From NCBI RefSeq assembly GCF_030316765.1, contig NZ_JASZYT010000009.1, positions 1-64,000 on the forward strand: DNA of 64,000 nucleotides. Direction: 5' to 3'. Position numbers and translations under genes: made by a program. Below, one piece after another: positions 8,934 to 17,971 of this stretch. The notes under the pieces were generated by a model. That model did not search any database, had not been told where the DNA came from, and saw only the letters and a list, made by a program, of their open reading frames with translations. Position 1 is the first letter of the stretch. Each line of letters opens with the position of its first letter. This DNA is from Variovorax saccharolyticus. GTDB lineage: Bacteria; Pseudomonadota; Gammaproteobacteria; Burkholderiales; Burkholderiaceae_C.

Positions 8934-8978
8934 TGAAACAAGCTCATTTATTTTCTTACGTACACTGAGACAAGCTCA
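8934..8978. promoter_or_regulatory. Paired 13-bp operator-like repeats between phnD and HAD gene
   Basis: TGAAACAAGCTCA (8934-8946) and TGAGACAAGCTCA (8966-8978) differ at one base, lie in the same orientation, and start 32 bp apart (about three helical turns). The second is a perfect interrupted palindrome (TGAG-N5-CTCA); the first has one mismatch. A TACAAT box (8980-8985) follows the second copy and could be the -10 of the phosphatase gene. The nearby RpiR-family regulator is the natural candidate to bind here, but that is inference. Confidence 0.55.
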
Positions 8979-9026
8979 ATACAATCGCAGCCGCATCCAC
9001 GGACCCGAGCGCTTTTCGCCTTTCCC

Positions 9027-9995
9027 ATGACGATCACCGAAGACTTCTCCCTTTCCGGCCAGAGGGCCGCCAATGCCCCGGCCGATGCCGGGCCTCCGAG
9101 CCTCCAGGGCCACCCGGACGAACGATGCGGTCCCAATGTCGTCGCTGCAGATGCCGCCTCCGTTGCCCTCGATGTGGACCCGATCCCGCAGCACCTGATC
9201 CTCGATCTCGATGGCACGCTGATCCGCGAAGACGAGGCGCTGCCCGGCGCCGCCGAACTGCTCGCGCGCTATCGCGGGCGTTGCGTGATCGTTTCGAACA
9301 ACTCCACGCACACCGCCCAAGGCGTGACGCGCCGGCTCGCGCGCATGGGCCTCGACGTCGAAGCCGCGCAGTTGGTTCTTGCCGGCGAGGTCACGATCGC
9401 GCATCTGCGCCACGCGCATACCGATGCTCGCATCCTGCTGGCCGGCAGCGCGGCGCTGCGGCGCCATGCGCTCGACCAAGGCTGCGCGCTGGTGCGCGCC
9501 GATGCCGACCTGGTCGTTCTCGCTCTGGACCCGCACTTCAACCGCGCGCGGCTCGCGCTCATGGCCAACGAGCTGCGGTGCGGTGCGCGCCTGATTGCCA
9601 CGAACGGCGACGACAACCATCCGGGCCCGGACGGCAGCCTTGTGCCCGAAACAGGGGCCCTGCTGGCAGCTTTGGTGGCGGCGAGCGGCACGGCGCCGCT
9701 GGCGGTGATCGGCAAGCCCGGGCCGCGGCTTTTCGAGGAGGGCATGCGCCGGCTCGGCCGCACGGCGACGCGCGCCAACACCTTGGTGATCGGCGACAAC
9801 CCTGCCACCGACCTGCGGGGCGCCACCGCCTTCGGCCTTCGCGCGCTGCTCGTGGGTCCGAGGCCTGAGGCTGACGCAGCCACACTGCCCGAACTGCTCG
9901 CGCGGCTCGACCGGTCGCTACCGCGCCCGACTCAGTACCGCTTGAGCGAGAGCACGTCGAAGGTCTTGCGCAGCGTGCTGACCGAGGTCTCGTAG
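9027..9995 (+). CDS. HAD-IIA family phosphatase
   Basis: Predicted 322-residue hydrolase of the HAD superfamily, class IIA (relatives of phosphoglycolate, pyridoxal and 4-nitrophenyl phosphatases). Motif I is DLDGT (first Asp the nucleophile), motif II is the SNNST segment, and motif IV is GDNPATD. The cap is inserted between motifs II and III. About 50 poorly conserved residues precede motif I. The ATG at 9027 has no obvious ribosome-binding site, so the true start may be later. The gene is divergent from the phnDCE operon and convergent with the RpiR gene; its last 64 bases overlap the 3' end of that gene. Context suggests it dephosphorylates something the importer brings in. Confidence 0.82.
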   Translation: MTITEDFSLSGQRAANAPADAGPPSLQGHPDERCGPNVVAADAASVALDVDPIPQHLILDLDGTLIREDEALPGAAELLARYRGRCVIVSNNSTHTAQGVTRRLARMGLDVEAAQLVLAGEVTIAHLRHAHTDARILLAGSAALRRHALDQGCALVRADADLVVLALDPHFNRARLALMANELRCGARLIATNGDDNHPGPDGSLVPETGALLAALVAASGTAPLAVIGKPGPRLFEEGMRRLGRTATRANTLVIGDNPATDLRGATAFGLRALLVGPRPEADAATLPELLARLDRSLPRPTQYRLSESTSKVLRSVLTEVS

Positions 9996-10888
9996 TCGCT
10001 GAGCGCGAGGCACGCGATCAGCGCATCGATGATCGCGAGTTGCGCGAGCCGGCTGGTCATGGCCTCCGTGCGAAAGCTGGTCTCGCGCGCCATGGTGAAC
10101 AGCAGCACATCGCAGAAGGCCTGTATCGGCGACTTGCCGAAATTCGTGATGCAAATAGTGGACGCGCCAGCCTCCTTGGCCAGCCGGGTGGCCAGCACGG
10201 TCTCGTGCGTGCTGCCCGAATGCGAGACCGTGAGCACCGCGACCTCCGGGCCGACCAGCGAAGCGCTGATCGCCTGCACATGCGAATCCACCACCACCTT
10301 GGCATTGAGTCCGATGCGCAGCATGCGGTAGTGCGCATCCTCCGCGATCGTGGCCGCGCTGCCGATGCCGTAGATCTCGATCCGCTTCGCCTGGCGCAGA
10401 AGACGCACTGCCTGCTCCATCGCCTTGACGTCGAGCGCTCCCTGGGTGTCGTGCAGCGTCTGCACGTTGCTGTGGAAGATCTTGCGCACCGTGGTCTCGA
10501 CCGAGTCGCTGGGCTCCAGGTCCTCGTGGATAAGCTGCACGGGGCGCACCAGTTCCTGCGCGAGGGCGATCTTGATCTGCTGGAACCCGGTGGCGCCAAG
10601 GTTCTTGCACAGGCCGACGATGCTGCCTTCGCTCGAGCCCGTTCGCTCGGCCACTTCACTGACCGACATGTGCACCACCTCCTTCGGGTTCTGCACGATG
10701 AAGGCTGCGATCCGCTGGCCGACGGGACCGAGCGAACTCCACATGCTCTCGATGCGCGCCAGCACGGCCGAGATCGGGGCACCACCTTCTTGCCCCTGCC
10801 CAGCCTGCTTCCCCGCCCCGGGCGTCGCGCCGGAACGCGCTATCGGCGCGGATTGAGACTTCGGATGGGCAGGCGACGGGGATTTCAT
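9932..10888 (-). CDS. RpiR/MurR-family regulator (HTH plus SIS domain)
   Basis: Predicted 318-residue transcription regulator. A Pro/Ala-rich leader of about 35 residues precedes an HTH-RpiR domain (roughly residues 40-115, recognition segment SVSEVAERTGSSEGSIVGL). A SIS sugar-phosphate-binding domain covers roughly residues 155-285 (GIGSAATIAEDAHYR, then SHSGSTHETVLATRLAKEAGA). I used the ATG at 10888; a TTG at 10897 extends the frame by three codons. Family members sense phosphorylated sugars, which fits control of the adjacent PhnCDE-type importer and HAD phosphatase. The two palindromic repeats at 8934-8978 are candidate binding sites. Confidence 0.85.
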   Translation of the reverse strand: MKSPSPAHPKSQSAPIARSGATPGAGKQAGQGQEGGAPISAVLARIESMWSSLGPVGQRIAAFIVQNPKEVVHMSVSEVAERTGSSEGSIVGLCKNLGATGFQQIKIALAQELVRPVQLIHEDLEPSDSVETTVRKIFHSNVQTLHDTQGALDVKAMEQAVRLLRQAKRIEIYGIGSAATIAEDAHYRMLRIGLNAKVVVDSHVQAISASLVGPEVAVLTVSHSGSTHETVLATRLAKEAGASTICITNFGKSPIQAFCDVLLFTMARETSFRTEAMTSRLAQLAIIDALIACLALSDYETSVSTLRKTFDVLSLKRY

Positions 10889-10968
10889 GGAGCCCAAGCT
10901 TAGCGGCTTCGCGTGTCCCCCAGAAAAACGCTGAACCGTTCACGCCGGGACGAGCGTATGGCTTTGGG

Positions 10969-11277
10969 CTATTCATACAAGGGATTGGGCGCAACGTAGA
11001 CCGTCACTGCGTGGTCGAGCGTTCCGCTTGGCGCAATGGTGTTCAGCTGAAACGAGTAGAGCCCTTGCGGTCCGTCGATGTACCAAGTGAATGCCGTGTC
11101 GTTCGAGCGGAAGGTCACTACCTCGCCGTCAGCAACATTGACGTACTTTGTTGCAGGCGTGATGACGATGGTGCGACTGGCCTGATTGGGCTCGTCGCGA
11201 TGACCCAACATGCTGGGCCCGATGGGCGCGCAGGCGGCCAAGGCTGCGGCGGAGAGGGCGGCAAGGATCTTCTTCAT
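10969..11277 (-). CDS. CzcE-like small metal-binding lipoprotein
   Basis: Predicted 102-residue protein starting at the ATG at 11277. It has a short signal peptide with a lipobox (A14-A15-C16). The mature domain resembles the CzcE family: TKYVNVADGEVVTFRS, then FTWYIDG, then APSGTLDHAVTVYVAPNPLY near the end. CzcE of Cupriavidus is a periplasmic copper-binding protein in heavy-metal resistance, usually around 130 residues, so this is a short version anchored by lipid. No czc or cop efflux genes are adjacent, so it stands alone. Metal binding here is inferred from family resemblance only. Confidence 0.7.
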   Translation of the reverse strand: MKKILAALSAAALAACAPIGPSMLGHRDEPNQASRTIVITPATKYVNVADGEVVTFRSNDTAFTWYIDGPQGLYSFQLNTIAPSGTLDHAVTVYVAPNPLYE

Positions 11278-11517
11278 GATGAAACTCCGAGTGTTACGCC
11301 GGCGGCTCGGCGGGAGACCAGGGGACCGGTCTCTCTGCGCCAATGTTCCCCGCTCGCCATTTCGATTTCGTTTCAGGCCACCCGCCAGAGATTTCAGATG
11401 GAGTCATCGATCCCGGAAGAAAGAAGAGCTCGCGACAAGGGGCCTTCTACTGCCGTAAGGCGCGTCGGAGTCGTCGGCACCGATCTCAGCGTGTGCGGCT
11501 CATGGATCAGCGTTTCC

Positions 11518-13173
11518 CTAGCTCACATGCAGGTCGCGCATCGTCGGCGCGGTGCGATTTCGCGCAGCGCAAGTCTTCCTGGTCTCTGCATCGACGGCAT
11601 TTACCGCAATCAGCTTGATTCCGCGCGCCAGTGCAAACGCATCATGCCTTTGCATGGATGCAGGAGTTTCGAAGTCATCTCGAATTCGCTGCTTTGCGGT
11701 AGCCGCCGAGAGCGATGTGCCTGCTCGCGAACCATGAACGGTGTAGCGGCGCGCAACGAGACTCAGCTCACCGCTATCCAGCAACTTTCCTGCAGCGTGG
11801 ACGCGGGTCGTCTCGAGCAGGCGGAAGACGACTGTATCTGTAGAAACCAGAATGGAGACCAGAGATTTGTCGACCAAGCTCGCGATGGTGCTGGCCACGG
11901 CCGAAGAAGACGTAGCGTCATCGCAAACTACCGCTTGTGCGTCTTCAAGTGTGAAATGTCCCGCAAAGACCGAAAGCCTCGTGAATACTCGGCGCTCCAA
12001 TGACGTCAGAAGGTTGTAGCTCCAGTCCACCATGGCGTGCAATGTTTGATGCCGTAAAGGCGCGCTTCGGCGACCGCGCCACAGAAGCTTGAACCGATTG
12101 TCCAGAAGACTTGCGGTTCCTTGAACACCGTACGTTCCAACGCAACCGCCTGCCAATTCAAGCGCCAATGGAATGCCGTCGAGCCTGTCACACAACCAAG
12201 CGACGGTCGGTGCATCTTGATCCAGCAAGCCAGCGTGAAAACCTCCGGCCTCGGCTCTGTCGATGAACAGCTGCACGGCGGGTGACTCAAGAGCGAGCTC
12301 GGCTGTGAGCCCCGGCCCGAGAGGCGGCGTTTCAAGCGGAGGCAGCAGGTAAACGTGCTCGCCCTCGATCCGAAGGGATTCTCGGCTTGTGACAAGGATG
12401 TGCAGTCCCGGAAGTGCGGCATGCAGGTGCTCCACCAGCAATGCGATCGAATCGATGTGACGCTCGCAATTGTCCAAGGCAAGGAGGGACTTTCTACCGC
12501 CGAGGCGCGCGCGGAGGCTGAGCATCGGATCCTGCAAACCTGCAGTCGCGCCGACAGCAGCGCAAACCGCATCAGCAACAAGCGAAGCGTCATCGATCAC
12601 GCTCAGGTCAACGAAGTACACGCCGCCATCGAAGCGGCTGAGCATCTCGTGGGCAACGGACACCGCGACCGTCGTCTTGCCTACGCCCCCAACGCCGACG
12701 AGGCTCACGAATCGGCGCGCCTGAAGCAGGCTCGACAACATTTCCACCACGCCATCACGGCCTACCATCCGGGCAAGTCGGTTCGGCAGGCCGTTCGGTG
12801 GAGATGGCGGCACGACAGACGCCGCAGAGAGCGAATCCACTGCGCTGCTCAGACGGCGGACCGGCATGACGAAGCAGTAACCGCGACCAGCCACGTTCGC
12901 AACGTATCGGTCGCCGCTTTCGCCCTCACCCAGTGCCTTGCGCAAGCTTCCGATGTGGACTCTGAGATTCGCCTCCTCCACGACAAGGTCAGGCCACGCG
13001 CGTCGCATGAGTTCACGCCGCGAGACCACTTCGCCCACACGTTCCACGAGTGCGATGAGAAGGTCCATCGCCCGGCCTCCCAGAGCGACTGGTTCCTCTC
13101 CACGCTGCAAGAACCTCGACGATGCGCTGAGACGATAAGGGCCAAAGACGGCAATCTCTTGGTCGTCGCTCAT
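11518..13173 (-). CDS. Winged-helix / NB-ARC-like ATPase regulator, apparently shortened
   Basis: Predicted 551-residue protein. Residues 1-105 are an OmpR/CadC-type winged helix (FGPYRLSASSRFLQ start; YVANVAGRGYCF end). Residues 130-480 are a STAND/NB-ARC-like NTPase with P-loop GVGGVGKTT (160-168), Walker B-like LLALDN and an LLETTR segment near 475. Family members usually run to 900 residues or more with C-terminal TPR-like repeats. Here homology-like sequence fades after ARRYTVHG, and the last 70 residues are low-quality Ala/Arg/Thr-rich sequence. The gene may therefore be 3'-truncated or frameshifted. The ATG at 13173 has GAGGAT upstream. The regulated genes are unknown. Confidence 0.72.
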   Translation of the reverse strand: MSDDQEIAVFGPYRLSASSRFLQRGEEPVALGGRAMDLLIALVERVGEVVSRRELMRRAWPDLVVEEANLRVHIGSLRKALGEGESGDRYVANVAGRGYCFVMPVRRLSSAVDSLSAASVVPPSPPNGLPNRLARMVGRDGVVEMLSSLLQARRFVSLVGVGGVGKTTVAVSVAHEMLSRFDGGVYFVDLSVIDDASLVADAVCAAVGATAGLQDPMLSLRARLGGRKSLLALDNCERHIDSIALLVEHLHAALPGLHILVTSRESLRIEGEHVYLLPPLETPPLGPGLTAELALESPAVQLFIDRAEAGGFHAGLLDQDAPTVAWLCDRLDGIPLALELAGGCVGTYGVQGTASLLDNRFKLLWRGRRSAPLRHQTLHAMVDWSYNLLTSLERRVFTRLSVFAGHFTLEDAQAVVCDDATSSSAVASTIASLVDKSLVSILVSTDTVVFRLLETTRVHAAGKLLDSGELSLVARRYTVHGSRAGTSLSAATAKQRIRDDFETPASMQRHDAFALARGIKLIAVNAVDAETRKTCAARNRTAPTMRDLHVS

Positions 13174-13393
13174 GGTAATCCTCGTTGATGGCTTGGCATG
13201 CGCAAGGATTACAACTGCCGGCGTCAACTCCGTTGCACCCTGGGCCGCATGCATCACATCTGTAACTTGCCGCGACTTGCGGCATCCAGCGGCATCCGGC
13301 GGCAAATGAAACGGCCGGCGCGGCCCCGGCAGTCACTCTACAATTCGAGGAGCCGATGACCAGAATGGTCTCAAATGCGAAGGAGCTTGGCTG

Positions 13394-15334
13394 TTGGTCG
13401 CACCCGTTCGTACGAGGGCAAGGGCGCGGGCAGGATCCGCCGGCGGGACGGATGCCGACCTCAGTGAACTGGTACACGGCCTGCCGGCGCTGGTCTGGAC
13501 GGCCGGTTCCGATGGCCGTGTCGACTTCCAAAACCGGCATTGGGCGGAATACACGGGGTTGCCTGCCGACGCCGACCTCGGCGCCGGGTGGGAAGCGACG
13601 ATCCATCCCGCCGACCGGCCCAGCCTGTTAGGACGCCTGAACGCCGCGATCGAAGCCGGGACGGCTTGCGATACGCAGGCCCGGGTTCGCAGGTTCGACG
13701 GCGCGTTCCGGTGGTTCCAGTTTCGCGCTTCCCCCCGGGTCGACCGGTCGGGGAAGATCGTGAAGTGGTTCGGAATCGCCACCGACATCGACGACATCAA
13801 GCGTTCCGGGGATGCGGCGGCGCAGAGTGAGCAAGATCTGATCGACCGGATTCCCGCCTCGATCACGATCGCCAACGCGAATGGCGAAAACATCTACACC
13901 AGCAGTTGGGGCGTGACACGGCCGAGTGCCCCGCCGAGCGTCCTGCGCGGCCTCGGCTTCGTCTCGCAGCTCCATTCCGACGAGCAGGATTGGGTCAATG
14001 CCGAGTGGCTTCGGTCCGTGCGGACGGGCGAGACCATGGAGCTGGAACACCGCCTGAAGCGCGCCGACGGGACGTACCGGTGGCTTCATGTGCGGGTCGC
14101 GCCGTACCGGGACGACAGCGGCGCGATCGTGCGCTGGTACGGCTTGCTCAGCGACGTCGACGACCAGCGCAAGGTAGAAGAGGCGCTGCGTCGCAGCGAG
14201 CAGGGTTTTCGCCTGCTGGTGGAAATGATCCCGGCGCTGGTCGCGCGCTGGACACCCGACGGACAGCTTGACTACGTCAACCAGCGCCTACTCGATTACG
14301 TCAATACCCCACCTATTGAAGCCGGGCTCAGCGCCAGCACCGACAGCTTCCGCCGACATCGTCTTCGAATCGCCTCGGTCCACCCAGAAGACTGGGACAC
14401 CTGGCTCAGAAAACGCCTCCGCTCGCTTGAGACCGGCGAGCCCCTGGAGAGCACGCACCGCCTGCGCCGCGCCGACGGTACCTACCGGTGGATCCACGAG
14501 CGGGTGGACCCGATGCGGGACGAATCCGGAAAAATCACCGGCTGGTATGCCGTAGGCATCGATATTCATGACAGCCGGGTGATGGAAGACGCGTTGCGGG
14601 CCGCCAGGCACCGGCTGGACGTCGCCACGCAGACGGCGGCGATCGCCGAGTTGTCGGCCTCCATTGCGCACGAAGTCAACCAGCCGCTGACCAGCGTCAT
14701 TACCAATGCCACCATGGGGCTGGAGATGCTCGATGCAACTCCTCCAGACGTCAAGGGGGCGCGCGAGACGGCAAGGCGTACGCTGCGGGACGGGACCCGG
14801 GCGGCCGAAGTGCTGCTGCGCTTGCGTGCGCTGTTCACGAAGAAGAAGGACTCCTGCACCGAACTGGTGGACCTGAACGACGCTGCGCGGGAAGTGGTCG
14901 CGCTGTCGCGCGGCGAGCTCCAGCGCACCGGAGCGATCGTGCAGACCCTGTTCTCGTACGATTTGAGCCCCGTCAGAGGCGACAGGGTGCAGTTCCAGCA
15001 GGTGATCCTGAACCTGGTGCGCAACGCCGCGCAGGCCATGGAAGGCGTGCACGACCGGCCACGCCGGCTGACCATCGCGACAGAGCGGCAAGATGACAGT
15101 TTCGTCTCCCTGAGCGTCCAGGATGCGGGGACCGGGGTCGCCCCGGAATCCTTCGAAAAGATCTTCGAGGCCTTCTACACGACGAAGAACTCGGGCATGG
15201 GCATCGGCTTGTCGGTGAGCCGCTCCATCATCGAGAAACATGGCGGCCGGCTGTGGGCTGAAGCCAACCAGGGGCCGGGCACGACGTTCCTGATCGCGCT
15301 GCCGGCGGGACCGAGTGCGCCGGGCGCCGACTAG
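13394..15334 (+). CDS. Soluble three-PAS sensor histidine kinase
   Basis: Predicted 646-residue kinase with no membrane segment. Three PAS/PAC units fill residues 20-410, each ending in the PAC-type pattern (FRWFQFRASP; YRWLHVRVAPYRDDSG; YRWIHERVDPMRDESG). The HisKA box is SIASIAHEVNQPL-like, with His426 as predicted phosphoacceptor, and an HWE/FixL-like ATPase domain follows (N box NLVRNAAQAM; G boxes DAGTGV and GMGIGLSV). The organisation resembles FixL-type or PAS kinases of Proteobacteria. The start is a TTG at 13394 with AAGGAG about 9 nt upstream; no ATG is available in frame nearby. No response regulator is directly adjacent; the nearest is at 17972. Its stop overlaps the convergent GAF gene by 4 bp. 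Confidence 0.85.
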   Translation: MVAPVRTRARARAGSAGGTDADLSELVHGLPALVWTAGSDGRVDFQNRHWAEYTGLPADADLGAGWEATIHPADRPSLLGRLNAAIEAGTACDTQARVRRFDGAFRWFQFRASPRVDRSGKIVKWFGIATDIDDIKRSGDAAAQSEQDLIDRIPASITIANANGENIYTSSWGVTRPSAPPSVLRGLGFVSQLHSDEQDWVNAEWLRSVRTGETMELEHRLKRADGTYRWLHVRVAPYRDDSGAIVRWYGLLSDVDDQRKVEEALRRSEQGFRLLVEMIPALVARWTPDGQLDYVNQRLLDYVNTPPIEAGLSASTDSFRRHRLRIASVHPEDWDTWLRKRLRSLETGEPLESTHRLRRADGTYRWIHERVDPMRDESGKITGWYAVGIDIHDSRVMEDALRAARHRLDVATQTAAIAELSASIAHEVNQPLTSVITNATMGLEMLDATPPDVKGARETARRTLRDGTRAAEVLLRLRALFTKKKDSCTELVDLNDAAREVVALSRGELQRTGAIVQTLFSYDLSPVRGDRVQFQQVILNLVRNAAQAMEGVHDRPRRLTIATERQDDSFVSLSVQDAGTGVAPESFEKIFEAFYTTKNSGMGIGLSVSRSIIEKHGGRLWAEANQGPGTTFLIALPAGPSAPGAD

Positions 15335-16950
15335 AAGGCCGTGGCCGAGGAGCCGGGCGAGCTAGTCGGACGCCACCCTGGGTCCCGCAGCCGCGCGCTC
15401 TCCAGTGCGCCACCCAGCAGGGCGCCCACGATCTCCATCGTGCGCAGGGCCGATGCGTCGATGGCATATTCGCGCTCGTCGTCTTCAGCGATCACTAGAC
15501 CCAGGACACGCTGCAGGCCGACGATCGGCGCCGCGGCAACCGTGCGACTGCGCACGGTGCCGGGCATGCACGTGAGGCCGAGCGCTTCGTGCTCCGCCCA
15601 GTTGCTGGCTACGAACGACTTTTGCTCCACCAGCACCATGGGCGCACACGGCCCCATGTCGGACACCGGGTACCCCATTCCCGGATTCCCGTACTCCCCG
15701 CCGAAGTTCCAATAGGCCAGGCGAATCTGGTCCAGATCTTGATCTTGATCTTGATCTTGATTCCACCACCAGATGTGCAACAAGGGCACGCCCAGCCCTT
15801 CCCACAAGCTGTCGCCGACGAAGCGGGTGATGGCTTCGATTTCCGGCTCCTTCGCCATCGCTTGCTGGATCTTGCTCACCAGGGCCAGTTCTGCGCTCCG
15901 GCGCCGCACCATCTCCTGCAAGCGATCGGTCTCGTCCCGCAGGCGCGCGGTCTGCAGCGCGACGCCCATCACACCGGCGACCACGCGCAGGAGACGCACG
16001 TCGGTGTCGCCGAAAGCATCGGCCCGCTCGAAGTTGTCGATGGTGACAAGGCCGATCACCCGCTCGCCGGCCAGCACCGGCGTGCGCATGTACGAGCGCG
16101 GCAGCTTCGTGCCGGGCACGGCGCCCTGCTTGCCGGGGTCGACCCGGTTAACGACGACAGGTGCGCGCTCGCGCAACATGCGCACGTTGGCTTCGGTCGG
16201 CTGTGCCGTGAAGGGCGCGATGGCGGGCATCCGGATCCCGTTTTCGCACACGTAGACCGGCGTGACCTGCATGCTCTCCTCGTCGAACCAGGCGACGGCC
16301 ACTCCGTTTGCATCGAACGCCTCGGTCAGCTTCGCTCCGACCAACTCGACGATCGCGTCCAGGCTGAGGTTCGCGTCCAGTCCCTGCTGCATGCCCGCGA
16401 TGAGTTCGAGCTCGGCGTCGCGCTGCCCGGTTCCCTTGCGGTACTCCCGTGCGTCTCCGGCCGGCCGGGCTTTGTCGAGTGCAACGCCCAAGCTGGCGGC
16501 GACGGCCTTCACGAGCCGCAGATCGTGGGGGCGAAAGGCCCGCGCAGGCATGCGCGCGACCGCGACGAACCCGATGGTTTCCATCCCGGAAACGACGGGC
16601 GCGCACAGTATGGACCCGGGCTGCGGTCCCGCGCCCGCCGGCAGCGCCCCGGCGTGCGTGCCAGCACCCAGCGCCTTGCCGGTACGCAAAACTTGCGCGC
16701 CCAGGCCCGTCGGAGTCCAAGGGGCCGGACAGGACCGTTGCCCGTGCTCGACCAGATAAGGGGCGCTCAACAGCAGCCGGTCCGACTCCAGCAACGCGAT
16801 GCCGACCAAGTCGGCCGACAGCAGTTCGCGCAGCCTGTCACCGGCGAGATCAACAAGCGCCTGAAACGCCCGCTCGCCCGCGAGCTCGAGTTGGAGGCGC
16901 TTGATCAGCGCCAGATCGCCTGCCGGGCGGACGGAGGAAGACGATGCCAT
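15331..16950 (-). CDS. Triple-GAF domain protein without output domain
   Basis: Predicted 539-residue cytoplasmic protein containing three GAF-like sensory domains (about residues 25-165, 180-335 and 350-525). They are joined by helical segments, one of them coiled-coil-like (DRLQEMVRRRSAELALVSKIQQ split around residue 345). I see no kinase, cyclase, GGDEF or HTH domain, so it probably signals through a partner. Candidates are the histidine kinase convergent with it or the two-component genes downstream. Residues near 398-405 are an alternating Gln-Asp run encoded by a hexanucleotide repeat. GAF ligands may be small molecules or nucleotides; the sequence does not say which. Confidence 0.75.
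   Translation of the reverse strand: MASSSSVRPAGDLALIKRLQLELAGERAFQALVDLAGDRLRELLSADLVGIALLESDRLLLSAPYLVEHGQRSCPAPWTPTGLGAQVLRTGKALGAGTHAGALPAGAGPQPGSILCAPVVSGMETIGFVAVARMPARAFRPHDLRLVKAVAASLGVALDKARPAGDAREYRKGTGQRDAELELIAGMQQGLDANLSLDAIVELVGAKLTEAFDANGVAVAWFDEESMQVTPVYVCENGIRMPAIAPFTAQPTEANVRMLRERAPVVVNRVDPGKQGAVPGTKLPRSYMRTPVLAGERVIGLVTIDNFERADAFGDTDVRLLRVVAGVMGVALQTARLRDETDRLQEMVRRRSAELALVSKIQQAMAKEPEIEAITRFVGDSLWEGLGVPLLHIWWWNQDQDQDQDLDQIRLAYWNFGGEYGNPGMGYPVSDMGPCAPMVLVEQKSFVASNWAEHEALGLTCMPGTVRSRTVAAAPIVGLQRVLGLVIAEDDEREYAIDASALRTMEIVGALLGGALESARLRDPGWRPTSSPGSSATAF
15735..15758 (+). repeat. In-frame GATCTT hexanucleotide repeat (4 copies)
   Basis: Four perfect copies of GATCTT followed by a partial copy lie inside the third GAF domain of the triple-GAF gene and encode alternating Asp and Gln. 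Copy-number change would add or remove Gln-Asp pairs without shifting frame. Confidence 0.9.
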
Positions 16951-17051
16951 AAGCTTTCCATATCAGACGTGACTCTCGACGCGTGAATTGAAACACGAAT
17001 GAAAAATCAAGTGTCGTCAGGATCAACTCGAGCTCTTCAAGCGGGCCGCGT

Positions 17052-17861
17052 TCAGTGACCGGCGAGCAACATGGCGTCCATGAACAGCGTGTGCGACGCG
17101 ATCGCCGTGTAGCCCATGCGCTCGTAGATCGGGCGGCCCGCTTCAGTGGCGTGCAGGACGCTCGGGAGTGGCCCCATCGCCGCGGCGGCGTTCTCGAGAG
17201 CCTGGCGCATCACCGCCTCGGCGTAGCCCCGGCGCCGGTAGGCCGGCCGCGTCGCAACCAGTGCGACGTAGCGGCAGCCGTCCACGGCCAGCACCGCCGT
17301 GCTGCTCGCCGGCGTCCCGTCCACCGTCCCCAGCACCGGGAACTGATCGTTCCAGAACGCCTGCCGGCCCAGCATCGCCTTGGCCGGACCGAAATCCATC
17401 TCGTGCGCCGCCGAATTGATGTCCACCACCGACGCGCACCCGGGGTCGTCCGCGGGCACGGTGAGGCGCAGACCCGCCGGGGCGGCGGCGAGCGGTGCCA
17501 CCTCCGTGGCGACCATGCCGGTGAGCGGAAACGCCGGCACCAGCCCGCACTCGCCGAGAATCGCGGCGGCATCGACGCCCGGCTCGAGCGCCTCGTTCGT
17601 GACCATGAAGGACCACGGGTCGGTGATGTCCACGGTCCAGGCTCGCACTTCCTCGCCGAACGATCGCAATGCCGCCGCCGAAATCGACGGCTGCGTCAGC
17701 ACCACGAGGTTGAAGAAGGCGACCGGCAGGCCGCTGAAAATGTAGTCGACGCCGGCGGTGCGGCTGACCCGTCGCCCGGGCGCGTCGCGGCACATGAGCC
17801 GCCAGGCTTCGCAGGTCTGGTGAATGCTGAGTTCGACATCGGTTTTTCGGGACTTGGTCAC
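17052..17861 (-). CDS. GNAT-family N-acetyltransferase
   Basis: Predicted 269-residue protein. The C-terminal part carries the GNAT core, with the acetyl-CoA-binding motif A region (VALVATRPAYRRRGYAEAVM) and the terminal beta-strand motif (YERMGYTAIASH). The N-terminal 130 residues have no motif I can name. I chose the GTG at 17861 because GAGGAAAA stands just upstream; the frame extends further but lacks support. It is divergent from the response regulator at 17972 with 110 bp between. The acceptor substrate is unknown. Confidence 0.78.
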   Translation of the reverse strand: MTKSRKTDVELSIHQTCEAWRLMCRDAPGRRVSRTAGVDYIFSGLPVAFFNLVVLTQPSISAAALRSFGEEVRAWTVDITDPWSFMVTNEALEPGVDAAAILGECGLVPAFPLTGMVATEVAPLAAAPAGLRLTVPADDPGCASVVDINSAAHEMDFGPAKAMLGRQAFWNDQFPVLGTVDGTPASSTAVLAVDGCRYVALVATRPAYRRRGYAEAVMRQALENAAAAMGPLPSVLHATEAGRPIYERMGYTAIASHTLFMDAMLLAGH

Positions 17862-17971
17862 AGACTTTTCCTCGCCCCGGCATGTTAAGTCACACCTGTG
17901 ACCTGGGCTGTCTTCGCCTGCCTCGACTTCAAAGTCAAACTTGAAGGATCGAGCAGGCCCCCGGAAGCACC

